NCBI GenBank assembly: GCA_037447655.1 | Contig: JBBHKE010003546.1 | Span: 126,001 to 158,352 of the forward strand | Origin: Zygnema cylindricum | Taxonomy: Eukaryota > Streptophyta > Zygnematophyceae > Zygnematales > Zygnemataceae | Reading direction: 5' to 3' | DNA length: 32,352 nt | In this document: positions 7,256 through 17,642 of the stretch, one piece after another | Layout of the letters: each line of letters opens with the position of its first letter | Numbering within the stretch: the first letter of the stretch is position 1 | Made by a program: the position numbers and the translations under genes | The notes under the pieces: model-generated | The model's input: only the letters and a program-made list of their open reading frames with translations | What the model was told of the DNA's origin: nothing | The model's database searches: none

Positions 7256-9403
7256 GACTCTATTCTTAATATAGTTGGCACAGTTCATTGCCTTTGCCCA
7301 AAATCTCTTTCCTATTTTCTTGTCTGCCAACATACTGCATGCACTATCTCCTAGTGTTCTATTCAACCTCTCAGCTACCCCATTTTGTTCCGCGTTATAT
7401 GGTACTGTTTTCTGGTGTTGCACTCCCTCATCTCTCAGATATTCCTCAAACTGGTTAGAGGTATATTCCCCCCCATTATCACTCCTTATCCTCTTAACAA
7501 GGGTTTCATGCATCTTCTCACTCCAAGCTTTATATTCTTTGAAGTAAGTGGATGCTTCAGACTTATTTTTCAAAAAGTAGACTCTAGAGTATCTAGACCA
7601 ATCATCAGTTATTGTCATCATAAACCTCTTTCCTCCAACCGAAGGTACTTTTGGAGGTCCCCAAATATCTGTGTGGACCAAATCTAACACTTTCTCACCT
7701 CTATATGTGGCGGCTTTGGGAAAGGGAAGTCTGTGAGCCTTACCTTGAGCACAACCAATACAATCATCCATCATTTCATTATCCCCAAACTGAATGCCAT
7801 CTACTACCCCAAGCTTTTTCATTTCCCTTAACCTATCAAAATGAACATGCCCCAACCGCTTATGCCAAATCATCACCTTAGGAACACCAACATAGTAAGC
7901 ATTCTTCTTTTCATTACTCAAGTTAAGCCTAAACATTCCTTGGCTACCCTTATCTGATGTGAAGTAAACTTCATTCCCATACTTAGCTGTAAAGACTCCC
8001 TTTCTGGTGAAGGTATCAAACTCTTTGTCATCTAACACAGACGTAGAGATAAGATTTTTACTCAGCTGAGGAATGTAAAGTACATCTGAGAATGTAAGTA
8101 TAGAGGTCTTACCCTCCACTAAGACTTTCAGATCTACTGATCCCACTAGATCTGTAGTAACCACTCTCCCATCCCCATACTCTATCTCTATAGTAGGAAT
8201 CTTTCTTAACTTAGTGAAGAGTTCTTTATCACGACACATATGCATGGATGCACCTGAGTCGATGATCCATCCTTCCTGTGGAGCTTCCCGAATTGCTCCA
8301 AGGGCACACTTTTGCCTCCGAGGGATCTCCTTCTCCTCCAGACTCTCGTCAAGAAGAAGCTCCCCATCCTCCTCAGATGACTCATCCTTGGTTTCTCCTG
8401 ACACTTTTGTAACCACAAGTGCCTTTTTCTTCCCTCTGGAAGAACTTCCTCCACGGTTCTCTTGGAGCCTCAGCTCTGATAGCTTGACACAATCTGCAAT
8501 AAAGTGTCCCGGCTTTTTGCAATAATGACAAAGACCCTTTGGGGGCCTCTGTCCCCCATAATTATCTCTTTCCCCTCTATAAGGTTTCTTCGGATCCTTC
8601 CCTCATCGGTCCCCTCCTGCTGTTAGAGCTTGAATGCTCTTTCCTCCTCTCCTAATCTCCATTGTGTTTTCCTGCACAAGTATCATCCTGACTACTGTGT
8701 TCCATTTCCATGAACTATCACGCATTCCCTGTACTCTGTACACTATGTTTTCAAACTCATCTGGTAATTTCATGATAAGGGTGTTAACTTTCATTTTCAT
8801 TGTACCTGTCCACTCGGCACTTTCCATTTCCATATACAAACAAGAAAGATCATTACAGTAATCTAACATCTTTCCTCCTTTGTAAGTGTAACTTAATAGC
8901 TTTTGCTCAGCCAACAAGAGCTCCTGAATAGTTCCAGCTCTATAAATTTCCACTAAACTCTCCCACAACTCCTCCGCCTTCTAAATGTGAAGATGAGGAG
9001 TGGCCAAACCTTAAGTGAGGTGCCTCAGAATGAAGTTCTTGGCAGCCATGTTTACATCCTCCCACATTTGAGTATCGTTCTCCACGGTCTTCACGGTCGC
9101 CGCTCCCGATACTGTGGCAATAGGAGTGAGGGGTGTCTCCTTCCCTTTTTCCTTTTCGGACACACTGCTGTCCCCATCATCTGCCTCGTCCGCTGAGGCA
9201 GCCGTTGTTGCAGAAAACCTTACTCCCCCAAATCCTAGTGGAGTTCCCGAAGATGGACGTTTCACTTGTCCACTCACGATACCCCAGTATCGTTTTTCAC
9301 ACAAAGCTCCCATCATCATGGCTTCCCAATAGATGAACCCAGATCCATTGAAGGTGGGCACCGTAGAGGGTGGGCCCATAACCTGCAATTCTGTGTCCTC
9401 CAT
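7208..9403 (-). pseudogene. Gag-protease-integrase of element C
   Basis: One continuous frame opens with ATG at 9403, inside the 5' LTR (MEDTELQ), and reads through the PBS (VMGPPSTV). It is broken by stops near 9011, 8977 and 8603. Gag carries the CCHC knuckle CHYCKKPGHFIADC (about 8491-8532). The protease site is WIIDSGASMHMC near 8260. A zinc-binding HKRLGH...CIGCAQGK segment and an integrase core with TDIWGP, RSDNGGEYTS and EQNGVAER (D, D, E) follow. The frame fails just after NCANYIKNRVLTSA at about 7250, where an internal deletion of several hundred bases (integrase C-terminus and linker, compared with element F) joins it out of frame to the RT. Gag, protease and integrase would act in virus-like particle assembly, maturation and insertion. 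Confidence 0.88.
9369..9383 (-). promoter_or_regulatory. Primer binding site: half-tRNA initiator Met
   Basis: The plus strand reads GGTGGGCCCATAACC directly beside the LTR. As I recall the plant initiator tRNA-Met gene, this equals its anticodon stem and loop (CAU) for 15 nt. Drosophila copia and yeast Ty5 prime from the same internal tRNA region. Minus-strand copies of this site also occur in BEG (23626-23640) and F (21644-21656). The site is translated within gag. Confidence 0.75.
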
Positions 9404-10411
9404 TGGACCACAGAATACAGAAAGCCTCTAGATAGTGTTTAACTAACCGACTTTAAGCCACGACCACTTCTGCCCAAGAAGGCGAACTGACAATTTGACT
9501 GCACTCTTGTGCAGCCCGGACTCCCATGAGTCCGTAGCAAAAAGAATCACTGAAAACGGCCTACCAACCGATAAGTTATAGGGTGGCAAAGATGCCTATT
9601 TGAACAAACTCTCAGAGAGAGAGGACTATCTACCTAAATTTTCCTAAGTCCTAGTTTTTCCTAATTCCCTCTCACAGCTCCTATCTACTGCCTGTACGAA
9701 CCAATCACAAAACTGTATAGTACTAGAAAGTACTACTGCCGATGTACTTTCTGTACGGCCTCTGTACGACAAGGCCATTAAGTGGACGCGTGTCCACTTT
9801 CCACTCGTCCGTACGTTCCTCAGAATTCCTACGACCGAATGATGTCTTCCCACGTGGCGCCAGGTCATGCCACGTCACTAAATGCCAAAATGACCATTCC
9901 GGGATTTCGACGATGATGTGCGCCGTTAGATTTGACGCGAAATTCAATCTCGGACGTAATAAATACTTGCGCGATATTTGTTTCGCTGTCGAAACAAAAT
10001 GCGCGATATCCATTTCAAACAAGTACAGTACTTCGTATTTTGTAGAACTTTAAGGGTTTCAGTTAAATGAATCTAGTAAATTAAAATAGTTTAAATAGTA
10101 ATGAAACCCTATATCTCCTAACGGACTTCTATGACAGTCTGGTTAGAGCTAACGGCTACGCCGCGCTCTGCCGGTCGGGGGTTCGAGTCCTGCGGGACTC
10201 AACCTTTTGTTGAGAGTGGCTTAAGCCACTCTTTAGTCCTTCCTATGGAGTTGATGCAGCCATGGCTCCATTGCTCTCTCTCTCTCTCCTTCATTGACTT
10301 CAACAAGTATGGGGGCGAGAGAGAGAGAAGAGATAGAGGCAGGCTGCCTACATTTTCTTTTCTAATAAATTTAGACCTAGAAAATATACTAAAAAACTAC
10401 TTATTTCAACA
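9384..10411 (-). mobile_element. 5' LTR of element C (family 1)
   Basis: A 1028-bp partner of 4538-5581 in the same orientation. It holds the gag ATG at 9403 (complement) 20 nt before its sense-strand end. Compared with the 3' LTR it has a decayed TATA box, a changed second hairpin (CGG...CCG with a longer loop) and a short deletion near 10049. Confidence 0.9.
10121..10204 (+). other. tRNA-like module, antisense in C 5' LTR
   Basis: Same as the module at 5291-5374 with a few substitutions: TCTGGTTAGAGC, CTACGCC and GGTTCGAGTCC. Confidence 0.6.
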
Positions 10412-10816
10412 AAGAGGCACACAACAATCACAGCGAAAAGTTGAGCCTTGTTAATAAAGAGGTGATTACAAAGTTGAATGCTGGTTGCGAAGGTCTTCTC
10501 AAAGAGTCTTCCTCTTGACTAAGTCTACTTTACTATGTAATCTATCCATCCGCTAGTCAACCCAGTACTATACAGATGTACACGTAGACCTTCACGGTCA
10601 AGCGAGATATATCCAAACTATCATTCTAGAACTATGCAGTTCAATCGACATTCCACAGCGTTGTTATGCTGCTACGCTACGCTTCTATAATACGCTACTA
10701 CGTTGCTACATTCCTCTGCTACGCTACTCTCGCGTCGCAGCTACGGTACTCTGTAACCACAACCACAGCAGCCTCGCCACTAACAATATTGTACACATTT
10801 GTGTAACCCTGTTACA
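10412..10816 (-). mobile_element. LTR of element M, inner part
   Basis: The continuation of 4456-4537 after removal of element C, giving a proposed LTR of about 487 bp. On the minus strand it starts TGTAACAGGG and is preceded by a purine-rich TTAATGGGAGGCAC at 10817-10830, typical of a PPT-LTR junction. It contains short CTACG/GCTAC repeats at 10666-10715. It has no similarity to the copia LTRs. Confidence 0.5.
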
Positions 10817-11109
10817 GTGCCTCCCATTAAGGATTCAGCCTCCCGCTGAACCTTACTTACTCAGGGAAACTGAAGTTTCCGGAGTATTGTAGAATATGAT
10901 GGTTCGTTTAGTATTTTCTAGGTCTAAAACATAATGTAGAAAAGAAGCCGAGGCAATCTGCCTCTAACTCCTCTCTTCAACTCCCACAGTTGTTGCGGTC
11001 ACTGAAAGTTGGAGAGGAAGCTAGAGCTATGGCTACCTAGGACATCTAAAGGTTAACGAGAAATAGATTAGTTGATTTACAGATCGGTAGATTCTTTACT
11101 AAAAGGCGA

Positions 11110-11200
11110 GATGTCAATTCCAAGATTTGATCTTGGTATATGCCGTCCGATAAAGCCGCCGGTAGCCGATAGACTTATCCATTAAGTCTATGACTAGAGT
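11110..11200 (-). other. tRNA-like module, antisense in LTR D
   Basis: The minus strand has GACTTAATGGATAAGTC, a D-arm that pairs (GACT/AGTC) and closely resembles the D-arm of tRNA-Arg, then CGGCTACCGG. CCAAG-ATCAAAT-CTTGG follows, a perfect 5-bp T stem with a B box. This is the most tRNA-like copy. Confidence 0.65.
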
Positions 11201-11730
11201 TACATGCTATAGGGTTTGTTTAATATTTAAATGTTACCACGTAGGATAATTCAATTAACGACAACAGTTTACGGAATACATAGATTCAGTTATGTAAATG
11301 TACGGATTACGGTTTGGATTAGAAACAAGTACCGCGCATTTGTTTTTTTAAACGAAACAAATACCGCGCAAGTATTTATGACGGCTACGATTGAAATCTG
11401 CATTTAATCGAACGGCCGAGAAGAATGCCGAGATCGTGGAAGAGAATCTCGGCGGTTTGTGGTCATCGTCACATCGGATGACACGTGGCACAACTACATT
11501 GGATTGCGACATCTCCGGGGATTACGGGACCGAATCCGGATATGACACGTGTCGACATTTAGGCATGTCGTACAATATTCATACACAAAGTACACCGGCA
11601 GCTGTACTTTTGTGAACATCAGTGTAATATGATTGGTGCTGTACATCAGTCCATAAAGTTTTAGAGAGAGATAGGACTTAGAAAAAAATGGTAGATAAGA
11701 CCCTCTCTCCCAAAGAGCTTCTGTACAAAA

Positions 11731-11865
11731 GGTCAACTTTGACCCTCCATAACTTTCTACTCTGGGGAGCAAATTCAGAGATTCTTTTTGCTACCGACTC
11801 AAGGGATTTTTCCCTTCACAAAGATAAAGAGGGTCAGAGTTTTTGTTTGCCAGGGTGGCAGTTAT
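11731..11865 (+). promoter_or_regulatory. Leader hairpin array of LTR D
   Basis: GGTCA-ACTT-TGACC (11731-11744), a CTC-TGGG-GAG hairpin, and the invariant GATTCTTTTTGC. Next is GACTCAAGGGA with its partner arm lost, and finally TTGCCAGGGTGGCAG. It shows the same order as in the other LTRs, with one decayed member. Confidence 0.5.
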
Positions 11866-12030
11866 TCTTGCCGAAACACAAAAGGGCCAGGGTTATCCTA
11901 GAGGCTTCGTGTGAGATGCCTACTCTGAGGACATATGGAGGTCTCAGAGTTGCAAGTATGCCGTAGGTCACCTCACGGTACTCCTCGAATTCCTATCGCA
12001 GAGTGTCAAGTTGATTTTGGAGCTGCTCAC

Positions 12031-12610
12031 ATCGAGCTTCTTGTTCCATTGCCGGGGCGCCTATTTCAGCCTATACAAAGATTTGATCAATCGGCATACC
12101 TTGTTCTCCTCCCCTTGCTCCACAAATCCTTCAAGCTGTCGCATAAAAATCTCCTCTTCCAACTCCTCATGTAGGAAGGTCGTTTTGATGTCCATGTGAT
12201 GGAATTCTATGTCTTTTGCTGCCGCCATATTGAGAAGTATCCGAAAAGAGGGAAACCTGACGACCGGAGCAGAAGTCTCCTCGTAATCAATACCCTCTTT
12301 CTGAGTAAATCCTTTCGCCACTAACTGAGCCTTGTAGCGCTCAATGGTGTTATCCAGGTTAAATTTGAATTTCCATACCCAGTTACACTCGATTTGCTTC
12401 CTATCAAGGGGGCAATCCACCAATTCCCACATTTCGGCTGCCATAATCGAAGCTATCTCCTCATTAATGGTTGTCTTCCATCGGTTCCCCTCATGACATT
12501 TCATCGCCTCCTTATAAGTTTGGGGTTCATCGGGATGAGACAGTTTGGTTACCTTGTTGTTAACTTGTTTCTTCGCAGTCTTTTGCTGCTTCTCCTTCCA
12601 CCCTCAAACT
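12031..12610 (-). pseudogene. RT N-terminal half of element BEG
   Basis: Encodes GNRWKTTINEEIASIMA, ELVDCPLDRKQIECNWVWKFKF, KAQLVAKGFTQKEGIDYEET, FHHMDIKTTFLHEELEEEIFM and KVCRLIKSLYRLK, then a stop, APRQWNKKLD, and an abrupt change to element M at about 12030. The catalytic YVDD part is missing, and the RNase H part is at 3722-4455. The linker sequence VTKLSHPDEPQTYKEAMK runs upstream. Confidence 0.85.
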
Positions 12611-13130
12611 CTGATGCCGGAATGGTTGGCTATCGTGGATTCTTTCGAATAATTTCGTCTTCTCCCCTATCCCTCGATTTCGGGTCTATTTCCACCACGT
12701 CTTCCGCTTTGGTTGGAGTTGGCATTAAGGGTTCCACGGATGAATCCTCCTCGGTATGTTTTGAACCTGTAAGGTTATCATCTTCTTCAAAACCTGGATA
12801 GTTAGGAAGCTCAAAGTCATCAGAATTTTCTGACTCAAATTTGATTTTGACTATCTTTGTATGCTTAAAGGGATCTATAGATTTCCCTTCATCCATGACC
12901 ACTAGATGCTTTACTAGGATTATATCTTCTCTCTTGAGATCATAGACTATATATCCTTTTACATCTTCATCATATCCTAGCAGATATCTTAGTTTTCTTT
13001 TGGGATCCAAGTTCCAATTAAACCGATCTGTGTGTAGGCTGAATACATGACTACTCAAAACCTTTTAGTGTGAAAATTCTGGTTTTCGGCCGGTCCATCT
13101 CTCAAAAGGAGTTTGGCCTTTTGCTGCCAA
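12611..13130 (-). pseudogene. Integrase C-terminus and linker of element BEG
   Basis: Encodes KRKLRYLLGYDEDVKGYIVYDLKREDIILVKHLVVMDEGKSIDP, the usual GY-rich end of a copia integrase. An acidic low-complexity linker rich in E, D, S and P before the RT follows. This is the region deleted from element C. Confidence 0.8.
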
Positions 13131-13860
13131 AGTAAAAACTCTATTCTTGAGATAATATGCACAGTTCATAGTTTCGGCCCCAAAATCTCTTTCCTATCAT
13201 CTTATCTGAGAGCATATTCCCTCTCGGCTACACCATTCTGCTCAAGATTTTTAGGAACTGTCTTTTGGTGTTGCACTCCATCTTCTCTCATAAAATCCTC
13301 AAATTGATTGGAGGTGTACTCTCCCCCATTATCACTCCTTACTCTCTTAATAGAGGTTTCATGGAGTTTCTCACTCCGTGCCTTATATTCTTTAAAAACC
13401 TGTGGGGCCTGTGATTTATTTTTCAAAAAATACACTCTAGAGTATCGAGACCAATCGATAGTGATTGTCATCATAAACCTTTTACCACCGGGTGAGGGCA
13501 CTTTGGCCGGTCCCCAAATATCAGTTTGTACCAAGTTTAACACTTTTTCCCCTTTATAAGTGGCTTCATTTGGGAAGGGTAATCTGTGTGCTTTACCTTG
13601 AGCACAACCACTACAATCACTTATATTATCACTCTCACTGAACTTAATCCCTTCCACCACTCCCATCTTTTTCATCTCTCTTAACTTGTCTAGATTCACA
13701 TGCCCAAGCCTCTTATGCCACATCATAATATCATGAACACCTGCATAATAAAGTTTCTTTTTTTCATTACTTAAAACTAGCCTAAACATCCCATGGCTAC
13801 CTTTCTCAGCAATGAAATAGACATCCTCCTCAAAACTAGAAGTAAAGACTCATTCCCTAG
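13131..13860 (-). pseudogene. Integrase zinc domain and core of element BEG
   Basis: Encodes MWHKRLGHVNLDKLREMKK, CSGCAQGKAHRLPFP, TDIWGPAKV, SRYSRVYFLKN, RSDNGGEYTS and EQNGVAERE. All three acidic catalytic residues are visible. Just after EQNGVAERE a deletion fuses the frame to a later part of the core (YALR then a stop), so the enzyme is broken. Confidence 0.88.
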
Positions 13861-14180
13861 TGCTAGTAAAAAAACCCTTATCATCTAATACGGATGTAGA
13901 GATGAGGTTTTTGTTCAGCTCCGGAATAAACAATATATCGGAGAATGTTACTATGGATGTCTTTCATTCTACTAACACTTTCAAATCTTCTGATCCTACA
14001 AGAGTAGTGGTGACTATCGTCCCATCCCCGTACTCTATCTCTACGGTGGGAATCTTTCTTATCTTAGTGAACAAGTGCCTATCCTTACACATGTACGTGG
14101 AGGCACCTAAATCTACAATCTAGCTTGCTTCACCTTTCAATCCACCGTAAGCACATTTCTGCCTTCGTGGAATTTCAACC
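13861..14180 (-). pseudogene. Protease of element BEG
   Basis: The active-site triad is altered. Where DSGAS is expected the sequence reads IVDLGASTYMC, preceded by a stop where tryptophan is expected (near 14121). Downstream lie FTKIRKIPTVEIEYGDG and a frameshifted remainder. Confidence 0.75.
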
Positions 14181-15124
14181 TCATTTTTCGCCTCCAACTC
14201 TTCATCTAAAAGGAGCTCATCGTCCTCGTCCTCGGATTCCGCTTCATGTACTGGTGTCAAAAGGGCCTTTTTCTTTCCTCTCGGGGTACCACCGGTCTGC
14301 CCCTCCTTTAACCGAAGCTCGGTTAGTTTAGTGCACTCTGCCATATAGTGTTAGTTTTTTACAAAAATGACATAAACCTTTGGGAGTCCTTGGTCCAAAC
14401 TCGTCGGTCTGATTTTTCTGCTCCCTCCCCCCATAGCTTCCGACCGGTTTCCGGGAATCCTTGTTCCTCTAATCCGTCGCAGTTGCCAAGGCTTGGCCAC
14501 TCTTTCCTCCCCTTCGGATCTCAATCGTATTCTCCCGAACGAGAATCATCCCTACCACTGAGTTCCATATCCACCTTGAGTTTGGCAAGTCCTGCACACG
14601 GTTGACTATGTTCTCGAACTCATCTGGCAACTTATGAGCAAGCAGTTAACCATCATCTTTTCAGTTTCAACCTGTCCAGCACTCTCTAGCTCAGTAAAAA
14701 GTGTTGCGAACTCATTACAAAAATCGAATATCTTCCCCCCTTTGTATACATACACGTTAATTTTTTGATCAGCCAATTGTTGTTGCTGAATCGTACCACT
14801 CCAGTATACCCAAAGATCAGATGCCCTCTCAACTTGCAAATGAGGAGATGCAAGCCTTTGAATAAGATGGCGAAAGATAAAGTGTTTTGCTGCCATATTT
14901 TTGTAGTCCCAAGTATCAATATCATTCTCCTCGTTCCTCGCAATAGGTGACATGAAGGCTTAACCGGTTGCTATCGGTGTGATCATCTCTTTCTCCTTTC
15001 CTTTGTCCACCACCTCCCCTTCCTTTGTCTCCTCCGTTATAGATGGATCAGTGTCTCTGGTGAATCTTCTTCCTCCAAACCCTAGAGGGATACCGATAGT
15101 GGATGGACGCCTCACCCGTCCACT
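14181..15124 (-). pseudogene. Gag of element BEG, main part
   Basis: Recognisable by similarity to the gags of C and F. RRPSTIGIPLGFGGRRF follows the SG of the first gag piece at 23527, then an acidic segment, ATPHLQ-like SPHLQVERASDLW, QQQLADQKINVYVYKGGKIFDF, and a CCHC knuckle near 14325-14375 broken by a frameshift (CHFC...HYMAEC). Several frame breaks. It ends at CCACT, the target site of element F. Confidence 0.75.
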
Positions 15125-15800
15125 TGTAATTCTCTGACCTCCATTGGTACACAGAATGTCCAGCTTATGTGAAGCCTCTAGGATAGTATTTGCAATTTTG
15201 ACTTTGGCATACAATATGTCCCACCCTGGGATGGAAAAACTCTGACCGACTACATCCTTGTGTAGCCTAAAGGCCCTTGAGTCCACATTAAAAAGAATCA
15301 CTAAAATTGCTCGCCCGAGCATTAAGTTATGGCTGACCAAAGGTTGTCATAAATACAAGTGCCCTCTAGGAGAGAAGTTGAAACCCAAGAAATATTCTAA
15401 GTCCTAAACTACCTCTCTAAGCCTACTACTAGTGTACCTATCTAATCAAAAGATTGTAAGGTACAAGAAGGTATAGGTACCGTTGTACTTCTTGTACGGC
15501 CATAGTACGACATGGTCGCTCCGCTGACACGTGACAAATCTTGAACCGAAGTTGCCCCCTCCGTGATACCCGCTGTCCAACCAACTCTCGCCACGTGTCA
15601 CCCGTCGACATATGCTCGGCAAACCGCCAAAAACCACTCAAAAATTCCGCCTCCTCCGCGAGCCGTCGATCCTGAACGACTTTTAATTTTGTCCGTCGAA
15701 ATTCGATGTCGTTTCGTGCAGTACTTTATTTCGTGCGGTCCCGAACGTTTCATGTTCACTTCGTCCCGTAATATGTTAAATGAAGTATGCGGATGCGTTA

Positions 15801-16970
15801 TGAAACTCTGAGACCTCCATTGGTCCTCAAAGTAGGCAGCTCTCAAGAAGCTTATCTAGTTAGTGCCAACTCCAAGTTTATACAAACCCAAACCATTAAC
15901 CCTTTGACAATCAGAACCCCAATACAACTTCACCCCTGTGAAATACGACTTTGTGTGTGCTCAGTTCCACCAGAGAATGCAAAGTTAGAATATAAATTTT
16001 GGACACATTCACCCACTTTGACTTTCCCTTAGAAATGCAGCCATCCTGGCATGCAAAAACCCTCACCGACTACACCCCTGTGTAGCATGGACTCCCTTGA
16101 GTCCGCATCAAAAAGAATCACTGAAAATGGTCCACTGAGTGAGTTAATTTTAAATGGCAAAGCTTTCCGATTTATACAGATGCTCTTTGGGAGAGAGGTG
16201 ACTACCTACAAAAATTTTTTAAGTCATAAAACCCCTCTCTAAACCCTCTAGTATTGAGGTGGAGTCCAATTGCAGCACTGTATAGTACATAAAGGTACAG
16301 GTGCAGGTGTACCTTTTTTACGGCCATCGTAAGACATAGCCAAAAAGTCGATACATGGCATATCCAGATTTGTTCCTATAATCCTTGGAGATGCCGCAAG
16401 CAAATGTGGTTGTGTCGCGTGTCAATCGACGTGGCTGCGACCGCAAACCGCCAAAACCTATTCCGCGATCTCGACATCTATCGCGATTGTGTGATCAGAA
16501 CCGACATTTAATAATAGCCGTCAAAATTGGATGCGCAATATTTGCTTCGCTATCGAAACAAATGCGTAGTATTTGTTTCGTCATCGTACCGTACTCCGTA
16601 CTATATAAAACTATATCTATGAACGACGTACTATTTCTAGATAAACGAATTAGTCTACGTGTAAACATTTAAATTCTTATCAAACCCCATGTATCATAGC
16701 ACACTTCCTAGGCTATAGGTTAACGATGTCGGCTACCGGCTAGTATGACGGACTGTAGGTACCAAGATCAATTCCTGGGTCCGTCAATCCCTTTTTGGTA
16801 AATATGCTAGACACTACAGTTTTCTCTCTAGAAAGCTTAGGCAGCCATGGCTCTAACTCCCTATCCAGCCTTTAGTGACTACAACAAGTGTGAGGGCTTG
16901 GAGAAAGGAGTTAGAGACAGAACGCCTTTGGTCTTTTCTATCCTAACAAAGACCTAGAAAATACTTAACA
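15801..16970 (-). mobile_element. LTR I inserted in the 3' LTR of F
   Basis: A 1170-bp family 2-like LTR with no internal region, reading TGAAACTCTG...ACTTAACA. The uninterrupted site is visible in F's other LTR near 22316-22330 (GCGTTACATTATA). The flanks here are CGTTA and TTATA, so a clean target duplication is not seen. A second partial leader sequence (about 15850-16060) makes it longer than its relatives. Confidence 0.75.
16704..16788 (+). other. tRNA-like module, antisense in LTR I
   Basis: Has CGGCTACCGGC at the anticodon-loop position and AGATCAATTCC as B box, flanked by pairing CCA/TGG bases. The A-box region is diverged. Confidence 0.45.
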
Positions 16971-17010
16971 TTATAAATATGTATCAAACCTAACATGAGT
17001 GACGTGTTAT

Positions 17011-17092
17011 CAAGACCTACCGGATAAGGCTGACTGCTACGCCGAACGAATTTTATCCGGAGGTCATCGGATCAAGTCCTACAAGTGATCTC
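17011..17092 (+). other. tRNA-like module, antisense in F 3' LTR
   Basis: CTACCGGATAAGGC (A-box-like), CTACGCC as in family 1, and B box GGATCAAGTCC. The F 5' LTR has a partner at 23293-23378 (CCGGATAAGACTGACGGCTAC, AGATCAATACC). Confidence 0.5.
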
Positions 17093-17282
17093 CTAACTTT
17101 TGCATGAAACTAAAGCTTATGTTTTGTCTCCTTGCCTGCATGAGACAGCCATGGCTGCCTGCGAGTTCTCAGTGACTATGACAAGTATGCGAGTCCTCAG
17201 TGACTATGAGAAGTATGAGGGTTGGTGAAAGACCAAAAAGGACAAGACTGTAAAATACCTTTTTCAACACTCCATTTATTTT

Positions 17283-17642
17283 CTAGTCTAGCTTTTGCTT
17301 CAGCCCACATTTGTCCCTACAAAATATCAGTTTGGGAGAAAGAACCAGTTTAGTCATCATATATGCTACCATCTCTCCATCTGGTCTATATTCTAAGCTA
17401 ATTACTTTATTCTCAACCTTTTCTCTAACAAAGCTCAAACGAATATCCACATGCTTTGCTTTAAAGTGATGCTTAGGGTTTGGTGCAATTGCAATCGCAG
17501 TTTGATTGTCAAAAAATATCTTTTGCACTCCATTCTTCATATATCCTAATTCATGAAGCAAAGATTTCACCCACATTAATTCTTTCACAGCTGAACAAGA
17601 GGCCATATACTCAGCCTCCATGGTGGACTGAGCAATCACCTT
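17283..17642 (-). pseudogene. RNase H C-terminal part of element F
   Basis: QSTMEAEYMASCSAVKELMWV, IFFDNQTA, HHFKAKHVDIRLSFVREK and MMTKLVLSPKL. It is separated from the RT by one in-frame stop at 17643 (after CWSSKQ). It is otherwise colinear with element C; FCDN is changed to FFDN. Confidence 0.88.

Larger units (their letters stand above)
4538..10411 (-). mobile_element. Copia element C (minus strand), most intact copy
   Basis: Two family 1 LTRs (4538-5581 and 9384-10411) bracket PPT, RNase H, RT, integrase, protease, gag and PBS in Ty1/copia order. The LTRs differ at several percent of sites, most densely in the outer 150 bp, and by a 14-16 bp deletion near 10049. The flanks are ACAGT (4533-4537) and AAGAG (10412-10416), so there is no target duplication. 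Three stops in gag and a deletion with frameshift between integrase and RT make it defective. Confidence 0.9.
10888..11954 (+). mobile_element. Solo LTR D (family 2) with target duplication
   Basis: Begins TGTAGAATATGATGG and ends GTCTCAGAGTTGCA, 1067 bp, flanked on both sides by AGTAT (10883-10887 and 11955-11959). This perfect 5-bp duplication with no internal sequence marks a solo LTR left by LTR-LTR recombination. It lies inside the coding end of element M. The TATA box is degenerate (TACAAAAGG near 11724), and the third hairpin is broken on its 3' arm. Confidence 0.92.
10817..12030 (-). pseudogene. 3' coding end and PPT of element M, split by LTR D
   Basis: After removing LTR D (10888-11954 plus one AGTAT), the minus strand has a frame reading EQLQNQLDTLR, one stop, then EFEEYREVTYGILRKLQFP and a stop at 10861-10863. 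About 45 nt later come the purine tract and LTR. The peptide is glutamate- and leucine-rich and probably coiled coil. It matches none of the copia proteins here, so M is from another retroelement family that I cannot name. At about 12030 it is abruptly joined to the RT of BEG. Confidence 0.45.
15125..17269 (-). mobile_element. 3' LTR of element F (family 3), split by LTR I
   Basis: The LTR starts TGTAATTCTC at 15125 and runs to about 15800, then resumes at about 16971 and ends TTTTTCAACA at 17269. The polypurine tract AAAATAAATGGAG (17270-17282, minus) abuts it. A 29-bp tandem duplication (GCGAGTTCTCAGTGACTATG, 17160-17216) is present here but not in the 5' LTR. Confidence 0.85.

Noticed and set aside
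10131-10454. 107-codon frame across the C 5' LTR end (MTVWLELTATPRSAG...)
   Set aside because: It translates the tRNA-like module and hairpin and runs out of the LTR into element M; no family similarity.
15125-15806. Tandem LTR-internal-LTR-internal-LTR array with a shared LTR between two elements
   Set aside because: The CCACT duplication at both ends of F and the rejoining of BEG gag across it show simple insertion of F into BEG.
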